Positions 1 to 9,690 of a stretch of 62,652 bases of DNA are shown here, in pieces. The notes under the pieces are model-generated. The model saw only the letters and a list, made by a program, of their open reading frames with translations, searched no databases and was not told the origin of the DNA. The DNA is from Nemertoderma westbladi (lineage: Eukaryota; Xenacoelomorpha; Nemertodermatida; Nemertodermatidae): NCBI GenBank assembly GCA_032718475.1, contig JAUCBJ010008322.1, forward strand, positions 1-62,652, read 5' to 3'. The position numbers and the translations under genes are program-made. Numbering within the stretch: the first letter of the stretch is position 1; the number at the start of each line of letters is the position of its first letter.

Positions 1-276
1 GTCTTCAAATTGAGAAGAGTCGTGGCTCATTTGAACCAGTTCATTGAGCTGGTCATTATGACATATTATATGACATATTTCATGCTGAATTGAGGAATTG
101 CTAGCATCTTGAAGTTTTCGTTCCACCGATGCGTGTTTTCTAAAATTTTCTTATCTACCGCTATCCAATTGTAATTTCTTTGTACTGTATTTGAAATATA
201 TAGATAAATAATGAAGATTATTGTTTGCACCCTATATATCATATCATGGTGCTGCTCTAATTTATATTAATTCAAA

Positions 277-3200
277 TTAATAAAATGACAAAAACAATGC
301 ACTGATCACAGGCCAGTTGCTAAGTTCAAATATATTGGAGCGGCCCTTAATATTCCAGTTACCGACAACATTACAAGGGAGAATTTGTACATGTTGAACA
401 GTTTGTATATCCACTTTATTTGGGTGTTTCCATCTGAAAGAGTCTGAAGGTTCTGCAGAACATCTGCATAAGTGTTCCATTTCAAATGTGCCATCATTAT
501 TTAAACCCAGACAAATTGCAACAAACCAATTGCGTCCAATTGGCTCATCCCAAATAACAATCTTCATGTCATTTATCTGTACTTCTCCTTCTGGATCAGT
601 ATCAGGCACAGGTTGAGGAACTGCTGCATCCGAATGTAAGTCTGTATCAAGCTGGTTGATGCCACTGAACAAGGCTATCAAATCTTCTTCATAGAGAATT
701 GGGTATTCTTCATCGTTGGGTTCATCTGGGTCATTTGCGATGATTATTGCTAAGTGCGCTTTCATTTCAGTGATGGATATCTGGTTCAACTTGTAGAGTC
801 TTGGCCTTTGTTGATAATCATTAGGGGAGGAATGTCTTCGGTATGAGATCTCAGTCCTCAATACAGTTTTTAATTGTTCATCATTGTTCTTATATTTCAA
901 TATACAATTCTCGAGTTCCTCAATATAGGTAAAAGGACCACCCCAAGATTTACATCGACGTAACTGGTTGGTAGCATATTCAATAGTAGTTCTCTCTTTA
1001 TTTTTTGCTTCTAGAAGTTTTTCTTTACGAACATAATCTTGATCCTTTATCCAAGCCTTTTCACGATCATCGAGAACCTGTAATTGAATGAAAAATAGAA
1101 GAATATTGGAAATGTTTTTAAGGTATAATGTACTTCATAGACGTAAGCTACAGGTGCTGTAGACAAGTTGGATCACACATGCATATATATATATATGTCT
1201 TTACAATGGCTAATGCAAGAAGTAATCTTAATAATAATAACACTCACCCTTGCAATATGTTTAGTGGCTCTTTCAACTCCGGTTATTGAAGATGCCTTGA
1301 ATAAAGTCATTTCATCTTTTATTCCCTTTGCAGTGAAGTGTCGTGAGGAGCAACTAGCAGATCTTTTGCAGAGTCGATCAAACTGAGCAAGGTCCCGCTC
1401 TGCCTCTAAGTTGTTTACTGAAAGTCCATCTAACTCTGATGGAGATAAATCACTAAGCACTGTTGCTCTCGGCTGTCGATATGGTTCTGAGAAACCATAT
1501 TCTCTACCACGTTGAGTTTGCAGATCTTTTGCTGCTTGTTGGCAAAACAGGTTTATAAAGAGTAGAACCAGATCATTAGGCTTCTTGATGATGAATGAAT
1601 AGTCAACCATGTAGTTTATGAGAGTGTCCATGTTGCAAGCTTTTAAATCTTTATACAGTTTGGGCAGGAACTGCACCAAGTCGTTCTGTGTTGAGTTTTC
1701 AACCATATTCAAGAAGGGCATTGTCACCTTCATTGTGAACAATGCCAAGCTTAGCAATTCTGCTTCAATCAATGGGTGCTCTACATAAAGCTTACAAGTC
1801 TGAACCAGGAAATTCTTTCGTGTAGTATTATTCAACAACTCACGGATATCATCAAGATGGTAAATAATTGCAGCTGCTGTATATCCTAGCTTTGCAAATC
1901 TTCTTTCAGTATAGATACTGAACTTCTTTGAACGATTACTTTGGACAAGCTGAAGATCAAATTCCTCCCACAAAGATGATTGGTGACCATCATTTGTCAC
2001 AAGTTTCTGGATGGCTACTATGACAGCTAATGCAACACTTTTGTTTTCTGGGAGGAAGGATTTTAGTACTGGAAGCCGAGATAACAAAGCCTGCTTCAGA
2101 TTCGCCTTGTTCTCGAGCTCTAAAAGAACTTTTAAGTTTCCTCGATCAAAAACCTCACATGTATGTGAAACACACAGCAATTGTAATGGTATATGATGTG
2201 TAAGCAATGTTTGTGCAACCATCTCTGCAACATTCAAATTTTTGGAGACACTGTCTGTCATTAGGGCATTCATTTTTTTCCATAGAGCTACTGCAGTTGA
2301 CTCTCCTGCAATTGCCAAGCGATTAAGAACTTCAACAAGCAGTGTTGTAATTGATTCTCTTGTTTCCCGACCCAGAGTATGCGGACAAACTCTAAATGAT
2401 TTCCCATTAGATAGTTTCATTATGACTGCGGGCCAGTCTCCTTCAATTCGTCTCCTTTTTGTTGTATCAAAGTGTAGTGTGATTTTGTCACCCTCTGAAG
2501 CATCAAGAATTCCAAGAGCTGCATTTCTCTCCTCCTGAATTGCCAACAAGTGTTTTTGGTTATCAATTACTCTTATACTGGGTAGCACATTGGCATACCG
2601 CAAATAATCAGATGCTTTGCGTGGAAGCGATTTTTCGGGCTCAAGTCCAGGCTCATGATCACCTTCATTTGATCCATCATCTGCAGTCAGCTGGTATCTA
2701 TGGCCAAATATAATTTCTGTTGTAGCTTGAAAAGCACGGCGACTTTGTTCAATAGTAATGGCTGCCCTAGCACATGCAGCAGCCAAACCTGTCTTTACAC
2801 TGGGAAGGAAGTTTCGAAACCCCGATCTCAACTGGAACATGGATGGGTTCAGTACATAATCAGTTTGTGTATAGGCATTTATGGTAGGTTTACTATCACG
2901 TACTAAACCAGAACGATTGAGTGATTGGTCAAGTCTGACATTGCTCAATATGGGACTACTCAAAACTAAATCCTCTTCATCGAATTCTTCAGCTTCCATT
3001 TCAGCTGCTGCCTGCTTAGCAATAGCTTCAGCTGCACGTTTCTCTTCATATTCTTTGTCTAACTTGTCACTCAATGCCATTCGACGGGGCCCCATCTGAT
3101 CAAAATAAAATTCTCGTTCTGGTCCATCAAATTTTTCAGGATCTACATTTTTACCTAGCAGATCTAAGAGCTTTTTGTGGTCCCCTTTCCAAATTGTAAG

Positions 3201-3473
3201 ATTTTGCCTCCTTGAACCAGTTTTCTTGCACTGAACCTGAGTTCGATATGTTTTCAAAAATCCATCCAACTTGTATCTGATGTTCCGGATAGTCATGACT
3301 GTCCCTTCACCAAAGGCCTTTTGCCACTGGAAATTCAGAGCCTTTGCACAGTTCAATATATAATCATGCTGCTTTTGACTCCCATACGTTGGGGCATGTT
3401 CTATAATAGCCATAACACAATCTGACACCATTGGTAAATAGTCACCAAAGACAAAGAGAATCACATCCGGCAT
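277..3473 (-). CDS. Transposase-like protein, two exons
   Basis: Two exons read as one protein of about 1008 residues. Exon 1 runs 3473-1248 (742 codons, ATG start). A donor AGG|GTGAGT at 1247 and an acceptor ATTACAG|GTT ending at 1078 remove a 170-bp intron in phase 0. Exon 2 runs 1077-277. Visible features: an acidic, Glu/Ala-rich helix near residues 145-170; a block starting LHFDTTKRRR near residue 330; MTDSVSKN near 415; and LLCVSHTCEVFDR near 440. The last contains a C-x2-H motif. The order Asp, Asp, C-x2-H resembles the RNase H-like core of hAT, P and Kolobok transposases. The C-terminal exon has no motif I recognise. I recall similar multi-copy proteins in marine invertebrates; that is memory, not a search. 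No terminal inverted repeats were found around it, so it could be a transposon gene or a domesticated derivative. Confidence 0.6.
1078..1247 (-). other. Intron of the transposase-like gene
   Basis: GT-AG intron of 170 bp. The donor is AGG|GTGAGTG and the acceptor is TTCAATTACAG|GTT. Phase 0 joining keeps the frame open from the upstream exon to the stop at 277, whereas the unspliced frame stops soon after the donor. Confidence 0.7.
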
Positions 3474-3735
3474 GGTTAGAATTACAAAGCAATTGATACA
3501 TCCGGTTCGAGCCGGTATTCCTGTTTTAATCTTTAGGGGTATATTAGCTTTTAATATTTAATATGTAAAAATTACAAAGATAGGCCTACCTAAAGCAGTA
3601 CACTAGCTATATACTTATGTTCTACTAAACAGAAACAGCTGAAAAGAAACAGCTGTTGAAACCGTACCATCTACACCGGGAGCCACAATGGGTTCTTAGA
3701 AATGTTACCTACACAAAGAAATTACTTAAATTACC

Positions 3736-4230
3736 AGCCGAGGTGGGATCTTAACAATTTCAGCTATAAAACATGATCCAGCTTTAAAAGTACTGAGAAT
3801 TGGAGCATGGGACCCGTCTCTACCCCCACTAAGTCGATAATTGCGGATCGAATGAGACCAAAATGAGGTGCATAGTGTTACTGGAAGTTTGCATTATCTC
3901 TTTCGTGGAAAAGGCATTAGTCGCAAAGAGTGTGAAAGTTAGCGGAGCGGTCTCCGGAACTTCAAATTGAATGTGGAAAGAGCATTCATTGGACAAGGTA
4001 ATTATAAACTTGATATAACTTATAAAAGATTCCGACTAACTCCCAGTGCCTGGGAAGGGATGAACACGGAGCAAAGGCAGAAACATGTGAAGGCCTTTCT
4101 GAACTTTGTTCCACGTGGTACCTACGCCGCTGTTACATCCAGCGATGGAAAACTAGCTACGATAAAGCCCAAACTGACAGGTGGTAAAAAGAAGGGGCAA
4201 AAGGCGCGTAAACGGTCGGGGAAGAAGTAA
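3736..4230 (+). pseudogene. Decayed reading frame with basic C-terminus
   Basis: One reading frame runs from 3736 to the stop at 4230 and looks coding throughout, but it is broken by TAA at 3838, TGA at 3853 and TAG at 3940. The last 88 codons (3967-4227) are open and contain an aromatic/basic region (YKLDITYKRFRL) followed by a Lys/Arg/Gly-rich tail ending at KKGQKARKRSGKK. There is no ATG at the open part. I do not recognise the family. The three in-frame stops argue for a relic, perhaps of a mobile-element ORF, rather than a small real gene. An exon of a gene with unseen introns is the alternative. Confidence 0.35.
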
Positions 4231-5440
4231 ATATAGTGTATAGGTCAACTTTATACTGTATTATATGATATTATGTTCTGATTATAAAACTTATAAACTT
4301 CAAATAAAAACCACCTGTAACATTTAATTGAACTAGGCCTACGGTAAGTACACTACACAGTATATGGCCCAAATTAAATTTGGATAAAATAAGAATTAAT
4401 TTTATCGAAAGACCAGATCAGTGACCAACAAAATCAACATACTTTTGTAAAAGTAGCCCACTTAACAGGTGTGTTATACAGTATATAAGCGAGGGTTATA
4501 ATATACAGTCTTATTGAAACCTACTCAAAAGTATGTTATTAATAATTTAATACAATTATAATAAATATATTTTACGAAATTCCACTAAAAATACTTTAAA
4601 ATTTGTTATCTTTGCTTTTTGTGCCGGGCCGGAAATGAGTAATTTTTTCCTTAGGGAAAATAGTGCCCATCTCGTTATTAATCGATAATTTTCTCAGCGC
4701 AAAAACTATGTAAAAAATATAAATAAATGTATAACTAGAGTAATGTATAATAATATGAAATACAGTATAAATAATATGCAATGATCTGGGATTGTTTGAG
4801 AAATAAATTATATAAGAAATTGAAAATATTTATTTACTTCCTAAGTAAAAACGCAACGACATGCGCACACCACAATAGATTAAAACAATTCCAACGGTCA
4901 CTAATGGCTGATAGTGGCCGTAACTAAATAATATAATAATATATTATCTATAATTTGATCTTCAAAAAGTTGATAATTTATAATTAGATAAAATGTACTG
5001 TGTAGGCCTACAGTACATATGAAATACAGTATAAATATGTCATGATCTGGGATTGTTTGAGCAATAAAGTAGATGGCACCTCCAGCGTCCATGGATCCCA
5101 GGCGACTCCATTCCGATTGGTGGAAGAATATGTTGTATGATGGAAACCGTGGATCGCATATCGTGTTACTACAATGTCTTTTTCAATTGACAGTTAGATG
5201 TTCGATGATAAAACGCCATGGCATTCATAAACCATACACTCTATTGGGAATTCAATTGTCATCAAGCGTACAAAACACTCTTCTCCTCCTAGATGTTGAT
5301 ATTTTTTTGGGTATTACATTATATCATTATGCCAAATTAAAAACATAAATAAATAAACAAACTAAAGTAAAATAACAGGTTACGCTTACAGTTACATGTA
5401 TGCTGCATTACCCAAAATAATAAGAAAATCAGTACCAATT
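4231..5440. other. AT-rich intergenic DNA with a diverged direct repeat
   Basis: No convincing coding sequence. A stretch of about 55 bp at 4756-4815 (ATACAGTATAAAT, then ATGATCTGGGATTGTTTGAG) recurs at about 5021-5072, about 265 bp downstream, with small differences. This is probably part of a dispersed repeat. Confidence 0.5.
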
Positions 5441-6670
5441 CGGACCCAATCGGTACCACATCGGACCACATCGGGGCCACATCGGACCACATCGGGGCCA
5501 CATCGGACCACATCGGGGCCACATCGGCCACAATATAGCAATTTAGGATGTAAATAACAAGTTCCAGCACCAACTGACCAAACTCGTATCAGTAATTCAG
5601 TAATTGTTAGTCTTTCTGACTTCAGGTCAGGCTGGTAATCGGTACTGCACTGCAGTAGGTACTAGATACTAGAATATCTAATGCAGAGACTGAGAGACTA
5701 TTGCCCCTACTTATACAGTACAGTACCCGTCTTCAGGTATACACAATGGGCTTGGCAGTTATTGTATTTGTATAATTATACTATACTATACTGTACTATA
5801 TACTGATATATAACACATGCACTAGAGACAATCTTCAGTTCTCCAGTCTGCCGCTAGAAGGCAAGAAGTTTGAAAGAGAAAACGTTATCAATGCATTGTT
5901 TGAAATAATTTGAAACGGGGGGGGGGGGGGGGGGGGGGGACTGGACGCAAATCCCATCTTGGCGAATTAATATCCCGCCTCAATGTTATATTCCCAATTT
6001 AGGGAAATGAGCAGGTTGCAGTGGCACGTTATATTAACCAAAACAATAAACAAAACACAATTATTATTTTTGATATTAATCATCTGTTATTTGCGTCGAA
6101 TTTCCCCTGGAGAGGGAGGAATGTTTATTGCGTCCAGTTCCCCCCCCCCCCCCCCCCCCCGTTTCAAATTATTTCAAACAATGCATTGATAACGTTTTCT
6201 CTTTCAAACTTCTTGCCTTCCCTTCCGCAGACTGGAGAACTGAAGATAGTCTCTAGTGCATGTGTTATATATATATATAGTGCATGTGGTATATAGTACA
6301 GTATAGTATAGTATAATTATACAAATACAATAACTGCCAAGCTCATTGTGTATACCTGCAGACGACGGGTACAGTACTGTATAACTGTATAAGTAGGGGC
6401 AATAGTCTCTGCATTAGATATTGTAGTATCTAGTACTTACTGCAGTGCAGTACCGGTTACCAGCCTGACCTGTTGTCAGAAAGACTAACAATTACTGAAT
6501 TACTGATACGAGTTTGGTCAGTTGGCTGGTTGGTGCTGGAACTTGTTATTTACATCCTACAGTCCTAAAGTGCTATTTTGTGGCCGATGTGGCTCCGATG
6601 TGGCCCCGATGTGGTCCGATGTGGCCCCGATGTGGTCCGATTTGGTCCGATGTGGTACCGATTGGGTCCG
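5441..6670. mobile_element. Foldback element with long inverted arms
   Basis: The left arm (5441 to about 5953) is the inverted copy of the right arm (about 6126 to 6670). Matching landmarks run outward to inward: CGGACCCAATCGGTACC against GGTACCGATTGGGTCCG; the spacing and sequence around CTGCACTGCAGTA; ACGTTATCAATGCATTG against CAATGCATTGATAACGT; then a G tract (5917-5939) facing a C tract (6140-6160). The outer ends consist of short direct subrepeats of the type GATGTGGTCCGATGTGGCCC. The central spacer is about 170 bp. No protein is encoded. A foldback or MITE-like DNA element is the best reading; I found no clear target duplication. Confidence 0.8.
5954..6125. repeat. Foldback spacer carrying a dispersed repeat
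   Basis: The spacer contains the words AATTTAGGGAAATGAGCAGG and ACCAAAACAATAAAC. The same pair, in the same order and spacing, recurs several times at 23.6-24.2 kb. It looks like a short repeat family inside and outside the foldback. Confidence 0.6.
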
Positions 6671-6897
6671 ATGTGGCTTTTAGACGGACCCCCTCAATTG
6701 GTTTATGATTATAACAGTATGACGTGTGTTACTTCTTACTTCTGTACTTATTATGTGGAGACCCAACACGTTAATCAGTTACTAATCCCCTTTCATTATC
6801 CAGCCGTTTAAAAATACCCTTCCTGTTGCATGGAAAAATTAGAAGAGATGGTGGTAGCATCAACTTGTGGTATTTCTTTCTGATAGGGCTGGCTCCC

Positions 6898-6902
6898 ATA
6901 GG
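6898..6902 (+). repeat. Target-site duplication ATAGG, left
   Basis: ATAGG lies immediately before the 5' LTR and is matched at 22894-22898 immediately after the 3' LTR. A 5-bp duplication fits BEL/Pao integration. Confidence 0.75.
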
Positions 6903-7029
6903 TATAGAATTATATTCCCTAAATGCCGTGGATTTTCAAAAATTTTATTTTATTCGAATTAACTTTGTAAAGATTGCTTTGAGTTCTCATTCGTATTGGT
7001 TCTATCTATTATGCATCTATCGGTCAGGT

Positions 7030-7094
7030 GGTTCAGTAGCTCAGTTGGTAGAGCGTTGGAAATTATAAGTGTAGTAGGTATCGAGTTCGAATCC
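7030..7094 (+). other. tRNA-like sequence (A and B boxes) inside LTR
   Basis: TAGCTCAGTTGGTAGAGCG is a good tRNA D-arm/A-box and GAGTTCGAATCC a good B-box, correctly ordered about 45 bp apart. The D stem GCTC/GAGC pairs, but the anticodon stem, the T stem and the acceptor stem do not. It is therefore tRNA-derived (SINE-head-like) rather than a working tRNA. A second copy lies in the 3' LTR at 21082-21146. Confidence 0.7.
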
Positions 7095-7314
7095 TAGTAA
7101 GTGCGAATTATTTTTTTGTGCAGAATTTCAACTCATTTAAATTAACCGCTACAAATTAATTGCATTTATCTGTACCAATAAGGCTGTAGTTATTTGATTG
7201 TAACCAATGTCGTGCAAGTTATATATTAGGTGGACCAATAAGCTATCTTTAAAACCTTGTTAGAACCCATAGAACAATCGAGAATTTTCTCGATTGATTG
7301 CAGCACAAATTTAG

Positions 7315-7323
7315 TATATAAAG
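7315..7323 (+). promoter_or_regulatory. Candidate upstream TATA box in LTR
   Basis: TATATAAAG is followed about 130 bp later by AATAAA at 7452. Taken alone this could mark a short transcript or a U3/R boundary. The downstream box at 8553 has better comparative support. Confidence 0.35.
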
Positions 7324-8552
7324 GTGCGATTCGTTCATTAGTTATCAATCACATTCTAATCAATCTCAATCTCACTTCAATTTCCATCATTCGCTTTCTG
7401 TCTTATTTCAGATTACATTGTTTATTGTATAATAGTTATTATATGTTTTGTAATAAACTCAGAAATACTAGTCACATCTCTCAGCCTTTCTATCTGTTTT
7501 AATATGGTTTCACTACGGTGAACAAACTCAGGGACAGGATGGCCAGCTAGAGATCGGGCCGCAGCAATGAACGGGAACATCACGGGAATGTAGACGAGAG
7601 ACGACCCGCAATACCATCTAGTGTTATTCGCCCATCGCCTGAAAGGTTAGACAGCGTTCGATCCTTGCTACCTAAGTGTAAGACCAAAAGATCAAAGGTA
7701 GACGTAGTGACACGCTGCAAGCCTAAAATTACATCATAGGGACTGTACTGTCTTGATTCAGGAAAACCGCAGTAGACCTTCATATTCCTACGGGGGGGGG
7801 GAGGGAGAGAGAGCAGATACTAGTACGCAGATAGGACGTAGGCACACCGGTACAAGGCATACACATTGGTTAGGGTGCAGCAAACTGTACGCTTAACTCT
7901 TGCTAAGTACAGGTGTGTGTGCGACTATTTGCCGTACGACAGTGTCCATTACATCAGAACTTGTAGGCTAGGGGGTTGCTGTGTTTTCACCTGAATTGGG
8001 ATTGTACCGTTCAGGCGGTAGGGCAGTTTACGCTAGGCGCAAATAAATTGAGGCTATCAGGGATATACTAACATCTACCGTGTCCCCGCCAACGCCCTAA
8101 TAGGAAGTTACCCGGACTACCTGGGTGACTAAAATTCTAGATAGGAGCCAGGATAGCTATTAGTACCCGTACGCCTACAGTAGTAAACTAACACATCTCT
8201 TCTTAGTATCAGGGACCTGGTACCTAAAATTGCCGAATTCTGGGCGTAGTATTAACCTTATGCCTGAATTTGAGTCCTGGAAATACGCAAGAGGGGAAGG
8301 AACCTTATCATTCGTGAGTATTGGACCTACAAGTTATAAAATTAGAATATTCGTAAAATGCACACCGTACCCAGTAATTATATATGTGAAGGAGCAAAAC
8401 TGCTTTGACCGTTCAGAATTAACACACGCGCGTTAGAAATTATTTACACCTCGAAATATATAAAATTAACTTTCGTCCTTACTGCACTTTGCTCGCTAGT
8501 TAGCCATCTCCAAATCTGCTCTATACCTAGCTAGCGTCCCTTTGCCCAACCA

Positions 8553-8558
8553 TATAAA
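8553..8558 (+). promoter_or_regulatory. Candidate LTR core promoter (TATAAA)
   Basis: CCATATAAATCACACCGCGG surrounds a TATA box in the LTR. The same string recurs on the minus strand at 61271-61290 in an otherwise diverged LTR-like region. The downstream blocks AGGATTCGCTGCGCGGG and CTGCCTCACCGGTTA are also shared in order. Conservation of just these blocks suggests promoter and early-transcript function. The 3' LTR copy is at 22603. Confidence 0.5.
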
Positions 8559-8843
8559 TCACACCGCGGCAAAGTATACGAGCCCCTTAGTCCGTCAGTG
8601 AGTCAGCCTGATTTTAGGATTCGCTGCGCGGGATTTGTTTTATCGAAGTTTGTCTGCTCGTAGACTGTTTTCTGCCTCACCGGTTAAAAGAGATCGATAC
8701 TGCAATATATTCGCTTACTTGGGGTTTACTGTTTTGGTGAGAAGGTCGGATTTATGATTTGATTTACAAACTTTACAGTAGGATATTGCAGGTATTGTTA
8801 CCGTCTCTTCCGATAGTAGGAATAGGCGTATCTCTCCAATTTA

Positions 8844-9690
8844 GTAGGAATATGATTATTTTAACATATTTCCTAATTTAGTAGGAATATGTTTTACTGA
8901 ACTACGGTTCGGTAGGACAAAAGTTATTTGAAAATTTTGTATTTTGAGGTAAAATTTTGTATTTGATTAGCTAAGTGCTAATTTTTTGAAATAAAATTTG
9001 ATTTGAACCGCGTGTAAAATATTTTGGAATTGAATACCGGTGTTTAAAAGGGTTTAAATACCATATTGTACCGGTACAAAAATTTTTCGTAAAGTAAAAC
9101 CTAACTCTTTTGTTTTTCAGGATTCAGAACTCATTTCTAGACTGTAACGGGAGCAAGACCGTGTTTAGCAAGTTTGGGAGATAGATAACTCAACAACTTT
9201 GGTTGGGAAAATCGCGTTTCGTCCGCAACGTTAAAAACGGAAAGGTTCACGTCCGGTTTGTATCTGGGAATCTGTTTTTCTGGAGAATTATTGGAGTGGG
9301 TGAGTTCGAAAAGTTGCATAAATAAGTTAGGCATTACCGTATTAGTTAAAATTATTGTGGGTTCCACTGTCTCAAGTATTTATGCATTTCCGTATGATTT
9401 CTTTGTTCATTGCTGAATTAGTCCGTATTATTGTATTTAATTTACCTTTTGATAACGCATATCGTTATCCGATATATTTGTTATAAAATTGGCCGCTAGG
9501 CTAATTTTATTATATACTTATTCCGTGACATTTATTTGCTGTAAAATTGGCCGTTTAGGCTAATTTTATCCATCTGCTATAAAATCGGCCGGTAGGCTAA
9601 TTTTATAAGACTGTAATTAGTACCGTTTAGATATAAATACGGTAAACTCGATACTTTGACACTCACTTTACTTGACTTACAACTACCGAA
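8844..9690 (+). other. 5' leader of the 16-kb element
   Basis: No ORF. The first bases after the LTR (GTAGGAATATG) recur at 8881, again preceded by AATTTA, so the LTR-leader junction is partly duplicated. A strong 3' splice site (TTTGTTTTTCAG) ends at 9120; a candidate donor TTTTG|GTGAG lies at 8737 inside the LTR. Three hairpins follow at 9483-9606. A tRNA primer-binding site beginning TGG is not evident. Confidence 0.5.
9483..9606 (+). promoter_or_regulatory. Three near-identical stem-loops before gag
   Basis: Three segments (9483-9510, 9541-9569, 9579-9606) each read about (A/G)TAAAAT(T/C)GGCC, a 4-5-nt loop, then GGCTAATTTTAT. Each folds into a stem of about 11-12 bp. They end 84 bp before the gag ATG, the usual place for packaging or dimerisation signals. 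Their function is inferred from position only. Confidence 0.6.

Larger units (their letters stand above)
6903..8843 (+). repeat. 5' LTR of the 16-kb element
   Basis: This 1941-bp repeat is nearly identical to 20955-22893. The boundary is set by where identity stops and by the ATAGG duplication. It holds a tRNA-like segment near its start, two TATA boxes (7315 and 8553), an AATAAA at 7452-7457, and a G run at 7792-7800. It contains no convincing ORF. Confidence 0.85.

Noticed and set aside
3967-4230. A small intact cellular gene (SRP- or ribosomal-like basic protein)
   Set aside because: There is no ATG at the open part, three in-frame stops lie upstream in the same protein-like frame, and I recognise no family.
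7030-7094. Functional tRNA gene
   Set aside because: A and B boxes are good, but the anticodon, T and acceptor stems do not pair, and the segment is a constant part of the LTR.
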